Positions 32,249 to 40,007 are shown, counted from the stretch's first letter. The stretch is 41,713 nucleotides of DNA from Nocardia seriolae NBRC 15557 (GCF_007990715.1 NZ_BJWY01000060.1:1-41713); one strand, 5' to 3'. Program-made: numbers and translations. The notes: generated from the letters alone by a model not told the origin.

Positions 32249-32974
32249 TCAATTCCGTTGCGGCAGCGCGCATCCGTCGGGACCGCACGCCTCGGCGTCC
32301 GCGTCCGCGACGAACTCCAGCTCCGGCGCGTGATCGCTCCAGGTCCGTTCCAGCGCCTGCGCGAACACCTCCGGCGGCTGCGCGCCCGACACCCCGTACT
32401 TGCGATCCAGCACGAAGAACGGCACGCCCCGCGCGCCCAGCCGCGCGGCCTCGGCCTCGTCGGCGCGCACCGCGTCGGCGTAGGCGTCCGGATCGTCGAG
32501 CACCTCGCGCACGGCGGCCGCGTCGAATCCGGCCGCCACCGCCACCTGAACCAACCGGTCGACATCACCGAACAGCGGCTGCTCCTGCGCGAAGTTGGCC
32601 GCGTACAAGGCGTCCAGCAGCTGCTCCTGCTTGCCCTGCGCCAGCGCGAAATGCAGCAGCCGGTGCATGTCGAAACTGTTGCCGAAGTCGCGACCCTGGG
32701 TCAGATACGGCAGCCCCATCGCCTCGGCCTGTGCACCGATGCCGCGCTCATTGGCGGCGGCCTGCGCCTCGCTGATCCCGTACTTCTCGGCGATGTGCGG
32801 CACCACCGCGTCACTGTGATCGTGCGGCAGCGTCGGGGCCAGCTCGAAGGACCGGTGCACCACCGTCACGGCGTCGCGATGCGCGAAGTCCGTGAGCGCC
32901 TCCTCGAAACGCCGCTTGCCCAAATAGCAGAACGGGCAATTGATATCGGTCCAGATCTCGACCTGTACGGCCAT
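32249..32974 (-). CDS. DsbA-family oxidoreductase (FrnE-like)
   Basis: The 241-aa thioredoxin-fold protein has the CPFC active site at Cys13-Cys16 within IWTDINCPFCYLGKRRFE, the helical insertion, and the cis-Pro loop RGVPFFVLDRKYGVSGAQPPEVF. A second cysteine pair ends the protein (ACGPDGC). There is no signal peptide, so it acts in the cytoplasm, as FrnE proteins do in disulfide handling or oxidative stress. The ATG at 32974 is preferred to GTG 32977 because GGAGTGAGG is better spaced. Divergent from the FAD oxidoreductase gene. Confidence 0.92.
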   Translation of the reverse strand: MAVQVEIWTDINCPFCYLGKRRFEEALTDFAHRDAVTVVHRSFELAPTLPHDHSDAVVPHIAEKYGISEAQAAANERGIGAQAEAMGLPYLTQGRDFGNSFDMHRLLHFALAQGKQEQLLDALYAANFAQEQPLFGDVDRLVQVAVAAGFDAAAVREVLDDPDAYADAVRADEAEAARLGARGVPFFVLDRKYGVSGAQPPEVFAQALERTWSDHAPELEFVADADAEACGPDGCALPQRN

Positions 32975-33082
32975 CACACCTCACTCCGACGCTGTTTCCG
33001 CAGGCCGGGGGCCCGGCCACCCTGATGCCAACCGGTAACCGGGCCCGAATGTTCCGCTGTGGTGCAGGTCACAATCGCCGAT

Positions 33083-33109
33083 TGTCACGTTCCGGCGGGC
33101 TGTCCTGTC
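33083..33109 (+). promoter_or_regulatory. Candidate ECF41-type promoter
   Basis: TGTCACG (33083-33089), 16 bases, then TGTC (33106-33109). This fits the published ECF41 pattern TGTCACA-N16-CGTC with two mismatches and lies 42 bp before the FAD oxidoreductase gene, which is next to an ECF41 sigma-factor gene. Confidence 0.55.
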
Positions 33110-33150
33110 CCATGCCCGACCCACCAAGGAACACACCTTCGGAGCCAAAG

Positions 33151-34335
33151 ATGAACGCCAACGCCACCGTCCACGAGATCGTCGTCCTCGGCGCGGGCTA
33201 CACGGGCATGATCGCCGCCGTCCGGCTGGCCCGCCGCACCCGCAAGATGAACGTCCGCATCACCCTGGTGAACCCCTCGGACCGCTTCACCGAGCGGCTG
33301 CGCGTGCACCAGATCGCCGCCGGACAGGAACTGGCCGACCACCGCATCCCCGCCATCCTCGACGGCTCGGGCGTGGTCTTCCACCGCGCCGCCGCTCTCG
33401 CCATCGACACCGCGGGCCGCATCGTCACCCTCGACGACGCCACCGAACTGCACTACGACAACCTGATCTACGCGCTGGGCAGCAGCACCGACACCTCGCT
33501 CGTCCCCGGCGCCGACCAGCACGCCTGGACCCTCAACGACCCCCGCCTGGCCCGCCGATTCTCGCGGCGGCTCACCGAGATCGCCGCGGCCGCGGGCACT
33601 GTGACGGTGGTCGGCGGCGGCTTGACCGGCATCGAGGCGGCCACCGAGATCGCCGAAGCGCACCCGGAGCTGACCGTCACCCTGGTCAGCGCGCGGCAGC
33701 CCGGCGACATGATGGGCGAGCGGGCCCGCGCTCACCTGGAGCGCGCCCTCGACCGGCTGGGCATCGTCCGCAAGATCGGCGTGAAGGTCACCAAGGTGCT
33801 GCCCGACGCGGTGCGCCTGGACACCGGCGAATTCGTCGCCTCGGACCTGACCCTGTGGACCACCGGCGTGAAGGTCTCGCCGCTGGCCGCCGAGGCCGGA
33901 ATCGCGGTGGACGCGCGCGGGCTCATCGTCACCGACCCCACCCTGCGCTCGGTCTCGCACCCGGAGATCCACGCCATCGGCGACGCCGCCGCGGTCCGCA
34001 TGGCCTGGGGCCAGATCCACGGCACCTGCCAGAGCGGCATCCCCACCGGCACCTACACCGCCGACACCCTGGCCCGGGTGCTGCGCGGAAAGACCCTGCG
34101 GCCCTTCCGCTTCGGCTACTTCCACCAGCCGGTCAGCCTGGGCCGCCAGGATGCCGTCATCCAGTTCACCAAGGCCGACGACACCCCGAACCGCTGGTAC
34201 CTGAAGGGCAAGGCCGCGGTCGCCTACAAGGCCATGGTGAGCGGCAGCCCGGTCCCGAGCTTCAAGATGAGCAAACACATGACCGTGCAGGCGCAGCTGT
34301 CGAACGGCGGCCGCGCCACCCGCGAGACCGCATGA
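33151..34335 (+). CDS. NAD(P)/FAD-dependent oxidoreductase (NDH-2-like)
   Basis: The 394-aa flavoprotein has two dinucleotide folds: FAD-binding VVLGAGYTGMIAAVRL (about residues 11-26) and NAD(P)-binding VTVVGGGLTGIEAATEIAE (about 151-169), plus the C-terminal FAD contact HPEIHAIGDAAA. No C-terminal membrane helix is obvious, unlike respiratory NDH-2. The ATG at 33151 has GGAG 7 nt upstream. ECF41 sigma factors typically sit beside carboxymuconolactone decarboxylases, oxidoreductases or epimerases that they control; this oxidoreductase is directly upstream of such a sigma gene and has a matching promoter. Confidence 0.9.
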   Translation: MNANATVHEIVVLGAGYTGMIAAVRLARRTRKMNVRITLVNPSDRFTERLRVHQIAAGQELADHRIPAILDGSGVVFHRAAALAIDTAGRIVTLDDATELHYDNLIYALGSSTDTSLVPGADQHAWTLNDPRLARRFSRRLTEIAAAAGTVTVVGGGLTGIEAATEIAEAHPELTVTLVSARQPGDMMGERARAHLERALDRLGIVRKIGVKVTKVLPDAVRLDTGEFVASDLTLWTTGVKVSPLAAEAGIAVDARGLIVTDPTLRSVSHPEIHAIGDAAAVRMAWGQIHGTCQSGIPTGTYTADTLARVLRGKTLRPFRFGYFHQPVSLGRQDAVIQFTKADDTPNRWYLKGKAAVAYKAMVSGSPVPSFKMSKHMTVQAQLSNGGRATRETA

Positions 34336-34349
34336 TGTGCGCATCGGAT

Positions 34350-34376
34350 ACCGGGACACCGAACGGGTATCCCGGT
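34350..34376 (+). terminator. Hairpin after the FAD oxidoreductase gene
   Basis: ACCGGGA (34350-34356) and TCCCGGT (34370-34376) pair perfectly around 13 bases; an alternative stem GATACC/GGTATC uses overlapping bases. It separates the oxidoreductase from the sigma-factor gene. Confidence 0.55.
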
Positions 34377-34419
34377 GTTCCATTGGAACCGAACCGAAAC
34401 AACCGGTAGGTATGAGTCC

Positions 34420-35295
34420 GTGCAGGATTCGATCGACCCCTTCGTCGCGCACCGCCGCTTGCTCTTCGGCACCGCGTACCAGATGCTCGGCACCGTCACC
34501 GACGCCGAGGACATCCTGCAGGACGCCTGGATCAAATGGCATGAGGTGGACCGGGATTCGGTCACCCACCCCAAGGCGTACCTGGTCCGCACCGTGACCA
34601 ACCTGGCGCTCAACCGCCTCGCCTCCGCGCGCGCCACCCGCGAGACCTACGTCGGGCCGTGGCTGCCCGAACCCCTGCTCACCACCGCGACCGGCGCCGC
34701 CGAGGAGACCGAGATGGCCGACACCGTGTCGACCGCCATGCTGGTCGTCCTGGAAACCCTGACCCCGATCGAACGCGCGGTCTTCGTGCTGCGCGAGGTC
34801 TTCGGCTACTCGCACGCCGAGATCGCCGGATTCCTGGACCGCCCCGAGGCGACCGTCCGCCAGATCTCGCATCGCGCCCGCTCGCACGTGCAGGCGCGGC
34901 GGCCGCGTTTCGACACCGATCCGGCCACCCGCTCGGAGATCACCGAGAAGTTCATGGCCGCCGCCCAGGGCGGAGATGTCAACGCGCTCATGGAATTGCT
35001 CGCGCCCGAGGTGACGCTGTGGAACGACGGTGGCGGCAAGGTCACCGCCGCGCGCCGCCCGCTGCACGGGCCCGATCACGTGGCGCGCTGGCTGCTGGGC
35101 GTCATGGCGAAGCCGATCAGCGCGGGTATCCGCCTCGAATCCGCTTATGTCAACGGTGAACTCAGCGTGGTCGCCATCATCGGTGATTACCGGGTGGGGG
35201 CGTTCACCTACGACATTCGCGACGGGTACATCGAGAACGTGCGCTTCCAGGTCAATCCCGACAAGGTCGCCGGAATTCAGGCGGTTGCCGAATAG
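34420..35295 (+). CDS. ECF41-family RNA polymerase sigma factor
   Basis: The 291-aa protein has sigma region 2 (VAHRRLLFGTAYQMLGTVTDAEDILQD, about residues 9-35), region 4 (LTPIERAVFVLREVFGYSHAEIAGFLDRPEATVRQISHRAR) and a fused SnoaL-like C-terminal domain. The C-terminal DGGGKVTAARRP and the NPDKVAGIQ end are hallmark motifs of ECF41 sigma factors, whose fused domain replaces an anti-sigma factor. The GTG at 34420 is preferred: TAGGTA lies 7 nt upstream; the open frame to 34375 is weak. Likely target: the FAD oxidoreductase gene upstream. Confidence 0.92.
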   Translation: MQDSIDPFVAHRRLLFGTAYQMLGTVTDAEDILQDAWIKWHEVDRDSVTHPKAYLVRTVTNLALNRLASARATRETYVGPWLPEPLLTTATGAAEETEMADTVSTAMLVVLETLTPIERAVFVLREVFGYSHAEIAGFLDRPEATVRQISHRARSHVQARRPRFDTDPATRSEITEKFMAAAQGGDVNALMELLAPEVTLWNDGGGKVTAARRPLHGPDHVARWLLGVMAKPISAGIRLESAYVNGELSVVAIIGDYRVGAFTYDIRDGYIENVRFQVNPDKVAGIQAVAE

Positions 35296-35362
35296 GCCGC
35301 TGAATCGGGCCCCGATAGCTCCGCCCCGGACCCGACCCCGGCTGTGTTCGTGAGCCGAGGCG

Positions 35363-35388
35363 CCCTCCCGCCGATGCCGCCGGGAGGG
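35363..35388 (+). terminator. Terminator after the ECF41 gene
   Basis: CCCTCCCG (35363-35370) and CGGGAGGG (35381-35388) form a perfect 8-bp stem with a 10-base loop, followed by TGTT. Confidence 0.7.
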
Positions 35389-35410
35389 TGTTCGGGAACA
35401 ATGGACCGCC

Positions 35411-36034
35411 GTGGGCGCCGAAGAACTTGCCGTGGAACCGCTGCGCGCCGCCCGGCGACTGCTCGGCGGCACCCTCCGATCCGGCCCGGTCGGCCTGCGC
35501 ATCGTGGAGGTCGAGGCCTACGGCGGCGATCCGGCCGGACCCTGGCCCGACCCGGCCGCCCACTCCCATCGCGGCCGCACCCCGCGCAACGGCGTCATGT
35601 TCGGGCCGCCCGGCGTGCTGTACGTGTACTTCAGCTACGGCATGCACACCTGCGTGAACGTCACCAGCGGTCCCGACGGCCTGGCGAGCGCCGTGCTCAT
35701 CCGGGCCGGGGAGATCACCGCGGGCCTCGACCTCGCCCGCACCCGCCGTCCCGCCGCCAAAACCGACGCCGACCTCGCGCGCGGACCCGGCAATGTCGGC
35801 AGCGCGCTGGGAATCACCCTGGCCGACTACGGAACTCGGCTGTTCGAACCGTCCGCGCCCGTCCGCCTCGAACTCGGCCCCGAAATCGCCGAAACCGCAA
35901 TCGTTTCCAGTGGACCGCGGGTCGGGGTGAGCCTGGCCGCCGACCGGCCGTGGCGATTGTGGCTGCCGGACTCGCCCGCGGTCTCTGCCTACCGCCGCAG
36001 CCCGCGCGCACCCCGGCTGGAACGCCCCGCCTGA
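35411..36034 (+). CDS. mpg: DNA-3-methyladenine glycosylase (AAG family; Rv1688 homologue)
   Basis: This monofunctional glycosylase removes alkylated purines in base-excision repair. The 207-aa protein shows the AAG landmarks: LRIVEVEAYGGDP with the catalytic Glu, AAHSHRGRTPRNGVMFGPPGVLYVYFSYGMHTCVNV, VLIRAGEI, and GPGNVGSALGI. The start is a GTG with no clear ribosome-binding site. In M. tuberculosis the gene (Rv1688) is immediately upstream of tyrS; here 4 kb lie between. It follows the ECF41 terminator and precedes a solo Clp-N gene. Confidence 0.93.
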   Translation: MGAEELAVEPLRAARRLLGGTLRSGPVGLRIVEVEAYGGDPAGPWPDPAAHSHRGRTPRNGVMFGPPGVLYVYFSYGMHTCVNVTSGPDGLASAVLIRAGEITAGLDLARTRRPAAKTDADLARGPGNVGSALGITLADYGTRLFEPSAPVRLELGPEIAETAIVSSGPRVGVSLAADRPWRLWLPDSPAVSAYRRSPRAPRLERPA

Positions 36035-36175
36035 CCCGGGCGGCGCCCCGCACCCGAACCGCGCGGTCCCCGGGGGAATCCCCACCACCGCGATACCGGG
36101 CCCGGTCCCCGTATCCCCGCGCGGCCCAGCGGTCTACGGTGGGTGGATCGACAGCTCGCCCCGAGGTGGAAGCCC

Positions 36176-36748
36176 ATGTTCGAACGGTTCACCGACACCG
36201 CCCGCCACGTCATCGTGGCGTCCCAGGAAGAAGCCCGCGGGCTCGGCCACGACTGGATCGGCACCGAACACCTGCTGCTCGGCATCCTGCGCGTCGGCGA
36301 CCCGATCGCGGGCCGGACCCTGGCGGGCCTCGGACTCGACCTGTCGGGCACCCGCGACCGCGTCGAACAGGCCGTCGGCATCGGCGAGCATCGCCCCCCG
36401 GCCGGGCACATCCCGTTCACCCCGCGCTCGAAGAAGATCCTCGAGATGTCCCTGCGCGAGGCAATGCGCCTGCAGCACAACCACATCGGACCAGAACACA
36501 TCCTGCTCGCCCTGGTCGAGGAGGGCTCGGGCGTGGCACCCCAGGTCCTGCTGAGCCTCGGTGCCACCCCGGAGGACGTGCGCACCCGCGTCATCGCCGC
36601 CATCGGAGCCAACCCGGCCACGGGCGCGTCCTCACCATCCGAATCAGACCTGTACCAACGCCTCTCGGCGCTGGAAGCCCGGGTCGCCGAACTGGAACGC
36701 CGCCTCGGCCCCGAATCCGGGACCGAGGCCGGTGACGTCGGCGCCTGA
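36176..36748 (+). CDS. Solo Clp N-terminal-domain protein
   Basis: The 190-aa protein has the double Clp-N repeat of ClpC: MFERFTDTARHVIVASQEEA...GTEHLLLGIL (residues 1-40) and FTPRSKKILEMSLREAMRL...GPEHILLALVEEGSGVA (about 80-120). It ends in a short coiled coil (SDLYQRLSALEARVAELERRL) and has no AAA+ domain. It could bind ClpC substrates or adaptors, or compete with the ClpC N-domain, but cannot unfold proteins itself. A GAGGTGG ribosome-binding site lies upstream, with TACGGT (36135-36140) as a -10 candidate giving a leader of about 29 nt. Confidence 0.88.
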   Translation: MFERFTDTARHVIVASQEEARGLGHDWIGTEHLLLGILRVGDPIAGRTLAGLGLDLSGTRDRVEQAVGIGEHRPPAGHIPFTPRSKKILEMSLREAMRLQHNHIGPEHILLALVEEGSGVAPQVLLSLGATPEDVRTRVIAAIGANPATGASSPSESDLYQRLSALEARVAELERRLGPESGTEAGDVGA

Positions 36749-36793
36749 AACCGCGGCCGGGTACGGGTTTCGACCGGCACCGCGGCAGGCCGA

Positions 36794-36830
36794 CGGCCGG
36801 GATCTCGCCTCGCGTGGTCGAGCCCGGCCG
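36794..36830. terminator. Terminator between Clp-N and leuA genes (convergent)
   Basis: CGGCCGGG (36794-36801) pairs with CCCGGCCG (36823-36830), extended by CTCG (36804-36807) with CGAG (36819-36822). Confidence 0.7.
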
Positions 36831-36851
36831 GGCCCCGCAACCCGCGCCGAG

Positions 36852-38498
36852 CTAGGCGGGCACCGCCCGTCCCGCTCGGGCCGCCGCGGCCAGTACCGCG
36901 GCAATCGTTGCGCGAGAGGCGGTCTCACCCTCGCCGAACGCCCAGGCCACCCCGTCGCCGGTGCGGTATTCCAGGTAGGCCGCCGCGCCCGGACCGGATC
37001 GGTCCACGCCGTGCGAAGTCATCGACAGCACTTCGATCGGATAGCCGTGCGCGGCCAGCGCATCGATCGCCTCCTCGACCGCCGCGTCGGCGGGAATACC
37101 GGCTTCGGGCAGCGGGATCGTTCCGGCGTAGGCGGCGATGCACAGCTCCCGCAGGGTCTCGGCCGACACCTCCGTACCCGTGTCATCGGTGTGGCGCTGC
37201 ACGTGGCGGGCGAAGTCGATCTGCAAGCGGCGCGGCAGGTCCAGGCCGTACTCCGACTGCAGCAGGTAGGCGATGCCGCCCTTGCCGGACTGGGAATTCA
37301 CCCGGATGACGGCATCGTAGGAGCGGCCGACATCGGCGGGGTCGATCGGCAGATACGGTACCTCCCAAGGGATTTCACGTTCGGGCAGGCTCAGGCGGGC
37401 GGCGCGATCGCGATGCTCGGCGAAGCCCTTCTTGATCGCGTCCTGATGGGTGCCCGAATAGGCGGTGTAGACCAGATCGCCCGCGTACGGGGGACGGTCG
37501 TGGATCGGCAGCCGCGTGCAGTACTCCACCGTGCGCCGCACCTCGTCGATATCGGAGAAGTCGATCATCGGATCCACGCCCTGCGCATGCAGATTCAAGG
37601 CCAGCGTCGCCAGATCCACATTGCCGGTGCGCTCGCCATTGCCGAAGACACAGCCCTCCACCCGCTGCGCACCCGCCAGCACGGCCAACTCCGCGCAGGC
37701 GACTCCGGTGCCGCGGTCATTGTGCGGATGCACCGACAGGATGACGCTGTCGCGCCGCGCCAGGTTCCGGTGCATGTACTCGATCTGATCCGCGTACACG
37801 TTCGGCGTCGCCACCTCGACGGTCGCGGGCAGGTTCAGGATCACCGGCCGTTCCGGGGTGGCGTCCCACAGCGTGGTCATCCGATCGCAGATGTCCAGCA
37901 CGTAGTCCGGCTCGGTCAGCATGAAAACCTCGGGCGAGAACTGGAATCGCACATTCGGCATGTCCCCGGCCAGTTCCAGCACGTCGCGCCCGCCGGCGGT
38001 GATCAGTTCCGCCAGCTCGTCGCGGGACCTGCCCAGCACCACGTCCCGCCAGATTGGCGCGGTCGCGGTGTACATGTGGATGACGACGTCATTGGGAATG
38101 CCGCGAATCGATTCCACAGTCCGCTCGATCAGATCCCGCCGCGCGGGGGTGAATACGACGATGGTGACATCGGCGGGAGCCAACCCCGCCGACCCGATCA
38201 GCCGCACGAAGTCGAAGTCGGTCTGCGAGGCGCTGGGATAGCCGACCTCGATCTCCTTGTAGCCCATGGCCACCAGCATTTCGAAGAACCGGCGCTTGCG
38301 TTCGGGGTCCATCGGCTCGGCCAGCGCCTGATTGCCGTCGCGCAGATCGACGGGCACCCACAGCGGTGCGGTGGTGATCCGGTTGGCGGGCCATTCACGT
38401 TCGGTCAGCGGCACCGAAACCTTTTGGTACACATCGCGATACCGATGTGACGGCATGACGGACGGCTGCTGACGATTCCAGATCGGGGAAGTGCTCAC
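36852..38498 (-). CDS. leuA: 2-isopropylmalate synthase
   Basis: The enzyme condenses acetyl-CoA with 2-ketoisovalerate, the first step of leucine synthesis. The 548-aa protein has the DRE-TIM barrel opening VPVDLRDGNQALAEPMD, the metal site SVHPHNDRGTG and GCVFGNGERTGNVDL, and a C-terminal LeuA regulatory domain (about residues 430-548, with EVLSMTSHGVDRSGPGAAAYLEY) for leucine feedback. It is shorter than the about 640-aa M. tuberculosis LeuA, whose extra length is mainly in a repeat/linker region. The GTG start has only a weak ribosome-binding site. A leucine leader peptide and hairpins precede it, and a GntR regulator is divergent. Confidence 0.95.
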   Translation of the reverse strand: MSTSPIWNRQQPSVMPSHRYRDVYQKVSVPLTEREWPANRITTAPLWVPVDLRDGNQALAEPMDPERKRRFFEMLVAMGYKEIEVGYPSASQTDFDFVRLIGSAGLAPADVTIVVFTPARRDLIERTVESIRGIPNDVVIHMYTATAPIWRDVVLGRSRDELAELITAGGRDVLELAGDMPNVRFQFSPEVFMLTEPDYVLDICDRMTTLWDATPERPVILNLPATVEVATPNVYADQIEYMHRNLARRDSVILSVHPHNDRGTGVACAELAVLAGAQRVEGCVFGNGERTGNVDLATLALNLHAQGVDPMIDFSDIDEVRRTVEYCTRLPIHDRPPYAGDLVYTAYSGTHQDAIKKGFAEHRDRAARLSLPEREIPWEVPYLPIDPADVGRSYDAVIRVNSQSGKGGIAYLLQSEYGLDLPRRLQIDFARHVQRHTDDTGTEVSAETLRELCIAAYAGTIPLPEAGIPADAAVEEAIDALAAHGYPIEVLSMTSHGVDRSGPGAAAYLEYRTGDGVAWAFGEGETASRATIAAVLAAAARAGRAVPA

Positions 38499-38527
38499 GG
38501 CAGTTTCGCTTTCGCGTCGGAGAAAGG

Positions 38528-38575
38528 TGACCGGCGCAGCACAGTGAGCCCGCTAGCGGGGTGCCGGTCCGGTCA
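38528..38575 (-). promoter_or_regulatory. leuA attenuator hairpins
   Basis: TGACCGG at 38575-38569 (minus strand, including the leader stop codon) pairs with CCGGTCA at 38534-38528. Inside lies the palindrome CCCGCTAGCGGG (38549-38560). The outer stem overlaps the leader stop, so ribosome position on the leader could decide which structure forms. Confidence 0.6.
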
Positions 38576-38620
38576 GACCCCGCCGCGGCGGCGAAGGAGA
38601 AGCAGCGCCCCCGTAAGCAT
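38573..38620 (-). CDS. leuA leader peptide (15 aa)
   Basis: The ORF reads MLTGALLLLRRRGGV and has five Leu, four in a row (CTG CTT CTC CTT), then three Arg. Its ATG is 7 nt after TAGTCT (38633-38628), so it is itself leaderless. It ends 75 nt before leuA and runs into a hairpin. Leader-peptide attenuation of leuA is established in other actinobacteria; this one fits in position, composition and structure. Confidence 0.85.
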   Translation of the reverse strand: MLTGALLLLRRRGGV

Positions 38621-38626
38621 GTGGAC

Positions 38627-38656
38627 TAGACTAGAGGACCTTCACTCCTCAGACAA
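38627..38656. promoter_or_regulatory. Overlapping divergent promoters, leuA leader / gntR
   Basis: Minus strand: TTGTCT (38656-38651), 17 bp, TAGTCT (38633-38628). On the plus strand TAGACT (38627-38632) overlaps the minus -10 box; it would start a transcript near 38639 with a leader of about 37 nt to GTG 38676. No good -35 was seen on the plus strand. Confidence 0.55.
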
Positions 38657-38675
38657 GTAGAGAGGTAGAGCAATC

Positions 38676-39347
38676 GTGGCGCAGGTACAGAGGTATCCTC
38701 TCGCCGCCCAGGCCGCCGAGGTCCTGCTGACCCGGATTCGCGCGGGGGAGTGGGAACTGGGCCACCGCCTCCCCGGCGAAACCACCCTCGCCGCCCAGCT
38801 CGGCATCGGCCGCTCCACCCTGCGCGAGGCCATCCGCGAACTCGCGGGCAAGGACGTCCTCGAAAGCCGCCAGGGCGCAGGCGTTTTCGTCACCTCCCTG
38901 GACGCCACCGAGGACTGGGACACCGTGCTGCGCCGCAGCGACATCGTCACCGTCATCGAGGCCCGCATCGCCATCGAGGCCGAGGGCGCCGCCCTGGCCG
39001 CGCTCCGCCGCACCCCCGCCGACCTGCGCGCCATCCTCCGCGCCCTGGCCGCCCGCGCCGAAAGCGGCGACACCATAGAGCAATTGGTCGACGCCGACAC
39101 CGCCCTGCACCGCACCATCGTGGCCGCCGCCCACAACGACATCCTCCTCGAACTGTTCAACGCCTTCGTCCCCCGCTCCCGCCACGCCATGATCGACATG
39201 CTCCGCATCCGCCCCATGCGCAGCCCCACCACCGACCACGACGCCCACGAGAACATCTACGACGCCATCCGAGCCCGCAACCCCGAGGCCGCCGCCACCG
39301 CCAGCCGCATCCACCTCACCGCCCTCAAAACGGCCTTCGACAGCTAG
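38676..39347 (+). CDS. GntR/FadR-family regulator
   Basis: The 223-aa regulator has an N-terminal winged helix (YPLAAQAAEVLLTRIRAGEWELGHRLPGETTLAAQLGIGRSTLREAIRELAGKDVLESRQGAGVFV, about residues 7-71) and an all-helical FCD ligand domain with metal-site-type residues (Asp in LVDADTALH, His in TALHRTIVAAAHN, and His in ATASRIHLTAL). Such regulators respond to carboxylic acids. GTG start with GAGAGGTAG upstream. It shares the promoter region with leuA and so may regulate leuA, itself, or the doxX-like gene downstream. Confidence 0.9.
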   Translation: MAQVQRYPLAAQAAEVLLTRIRAGEWELGHRLPGETTLAAQLGIGRSTLREAIRELAGKDVLESRQGAGVFVTSLDATEDWDTVLRRSDIVTVIEARIAIEAEGAALAALRRTPADLRAILRALAARAESGDTIEQLVDADTALHRTIVAAAHNDILLELFNAFVPRSRHAMIDMLRIRPMRSPTTDHDAHENIYDAIRARNPEAAATASRIHLTALKTAFDS

Positions 39348-39452
39348 CCGGAAAAGAATCTCCCGGGCGCCGATGAGTTCGCGCGACGCTCCCCGTCCTT
39401 ATGGGCAAGCGAGTTCGATACCGAACCGACAAGCCCGAGAAGGACATCCGAC

Positions 39453-39884
39453 ATGACCACCATGGCCGCCACCCCGACCATCGCCACCACCACCTCCGCC
39501 ACCCCCGGCAAGATTCGCAACCGCGTGCTGTGGACCCTGCAGAACGTGCTCGGCCTGTTCTTCATCTTCGCCTCGGGCCTGCCCAAGTTCGTCGGTCAGG
39601 CCGACGCGGTTCGCGTCTTCCACCAGATCGGCTGGGGTGACTGGTTCATGTACTTCACCGGCCTGGTCGAGGTGTCCGGCGGGATCGGGCTCATGGTCCG
39701 CCGCCTGACCGGCCCGGCCGCCGCAGGGTTGTCCATCACCATGGTCCTCGCCGCCGCCACCCAGGCCTTCCTGCTGCACGCCCCGGCCCTGGCCCCCTTC
39801 CCGCTGGTCCTGGTCGGTGTCTTCGCCTGGATCGCCTACGAGCGCCGCGCCTCGTTCTCCACCTTCATCAACCTGGTGAAGTGA
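39453..39884 (+). CDS. DoxX-family membrane protein
   Basis: The 143-aa protein has a 25-residue Thr/Ala-rich head and four membrane helices: VLWTLQNVLGLFFIFASGLPKF (with the typical DoxX G-x-x-K-F), YFTGLVEVSGGIGLMV, AAAGLSITMVLAAATQAFLL and PLVLVGVFAWIAY. DoxX proteins are linked to thiol-redox and detoxification roles; some are co-regulated by ECF41 sigma factors, but no matching promoter was seen here. An AGAAGGA ribosome-binding site lies 9 nt upstream. A strong hairpin follows at 39909-39938. Confidence 0.88.
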   Translation: MTTMAATPTIATTTSATPGKIRNRVLWTLQNVLGLFFIFASGLPKFVGQADAVRVFHQIGWGDWFMYFTGLVEVSGGIGLMVRRLTGPAAAGLSITMVLAAATQAFLLHAPALAPFPLVLVGVFAWIAYERRASFSTFINLVK

Positions 39885-39908
39885 GCGTGAAAATCCGCTA
39901 GACCCCGG

Positions 39909-39938
39909 GCCCGTCGCCGATCACACTCGGCGGCGGGC
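39909..39938 (+). terminator. Terminator after the doxX-like gene
   Basis: Twelve-base arms (39909-39920 and 39927-39938, GCCCGTCGCCGA with TCGGCGGCGGGC) pair with one G-T wobble around TCACAC, followed by TT. Confidence 0.8.
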
Positions 39939-39976
39939 TTCGGGGCGTCCGGTGGTCATCCACTCGAATTCGCTTA

Positions 39977-40007
39977 CCGGCCCGCCGATCCTCGATCGGC
40001 GGGCCGG
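39977..40007. terminator. Second strong hairpin before tyrS
   Basis: Fourteen-base perfect arms (39977-39990 and 39994-40007) close a three-base loop. It insulates tyrS from upstream transcription, working with the hairpin at 39909. Confidence 0.75.

Noticed and set aside
32100..34335. A long minus-strand frame (33085-35502) across the oxidoreductase and sigma-factor genes
   Set aside because: It is antisense to two genes with clear family motifs and has only Gly/Asp/Arg/Val-rich low complexity.
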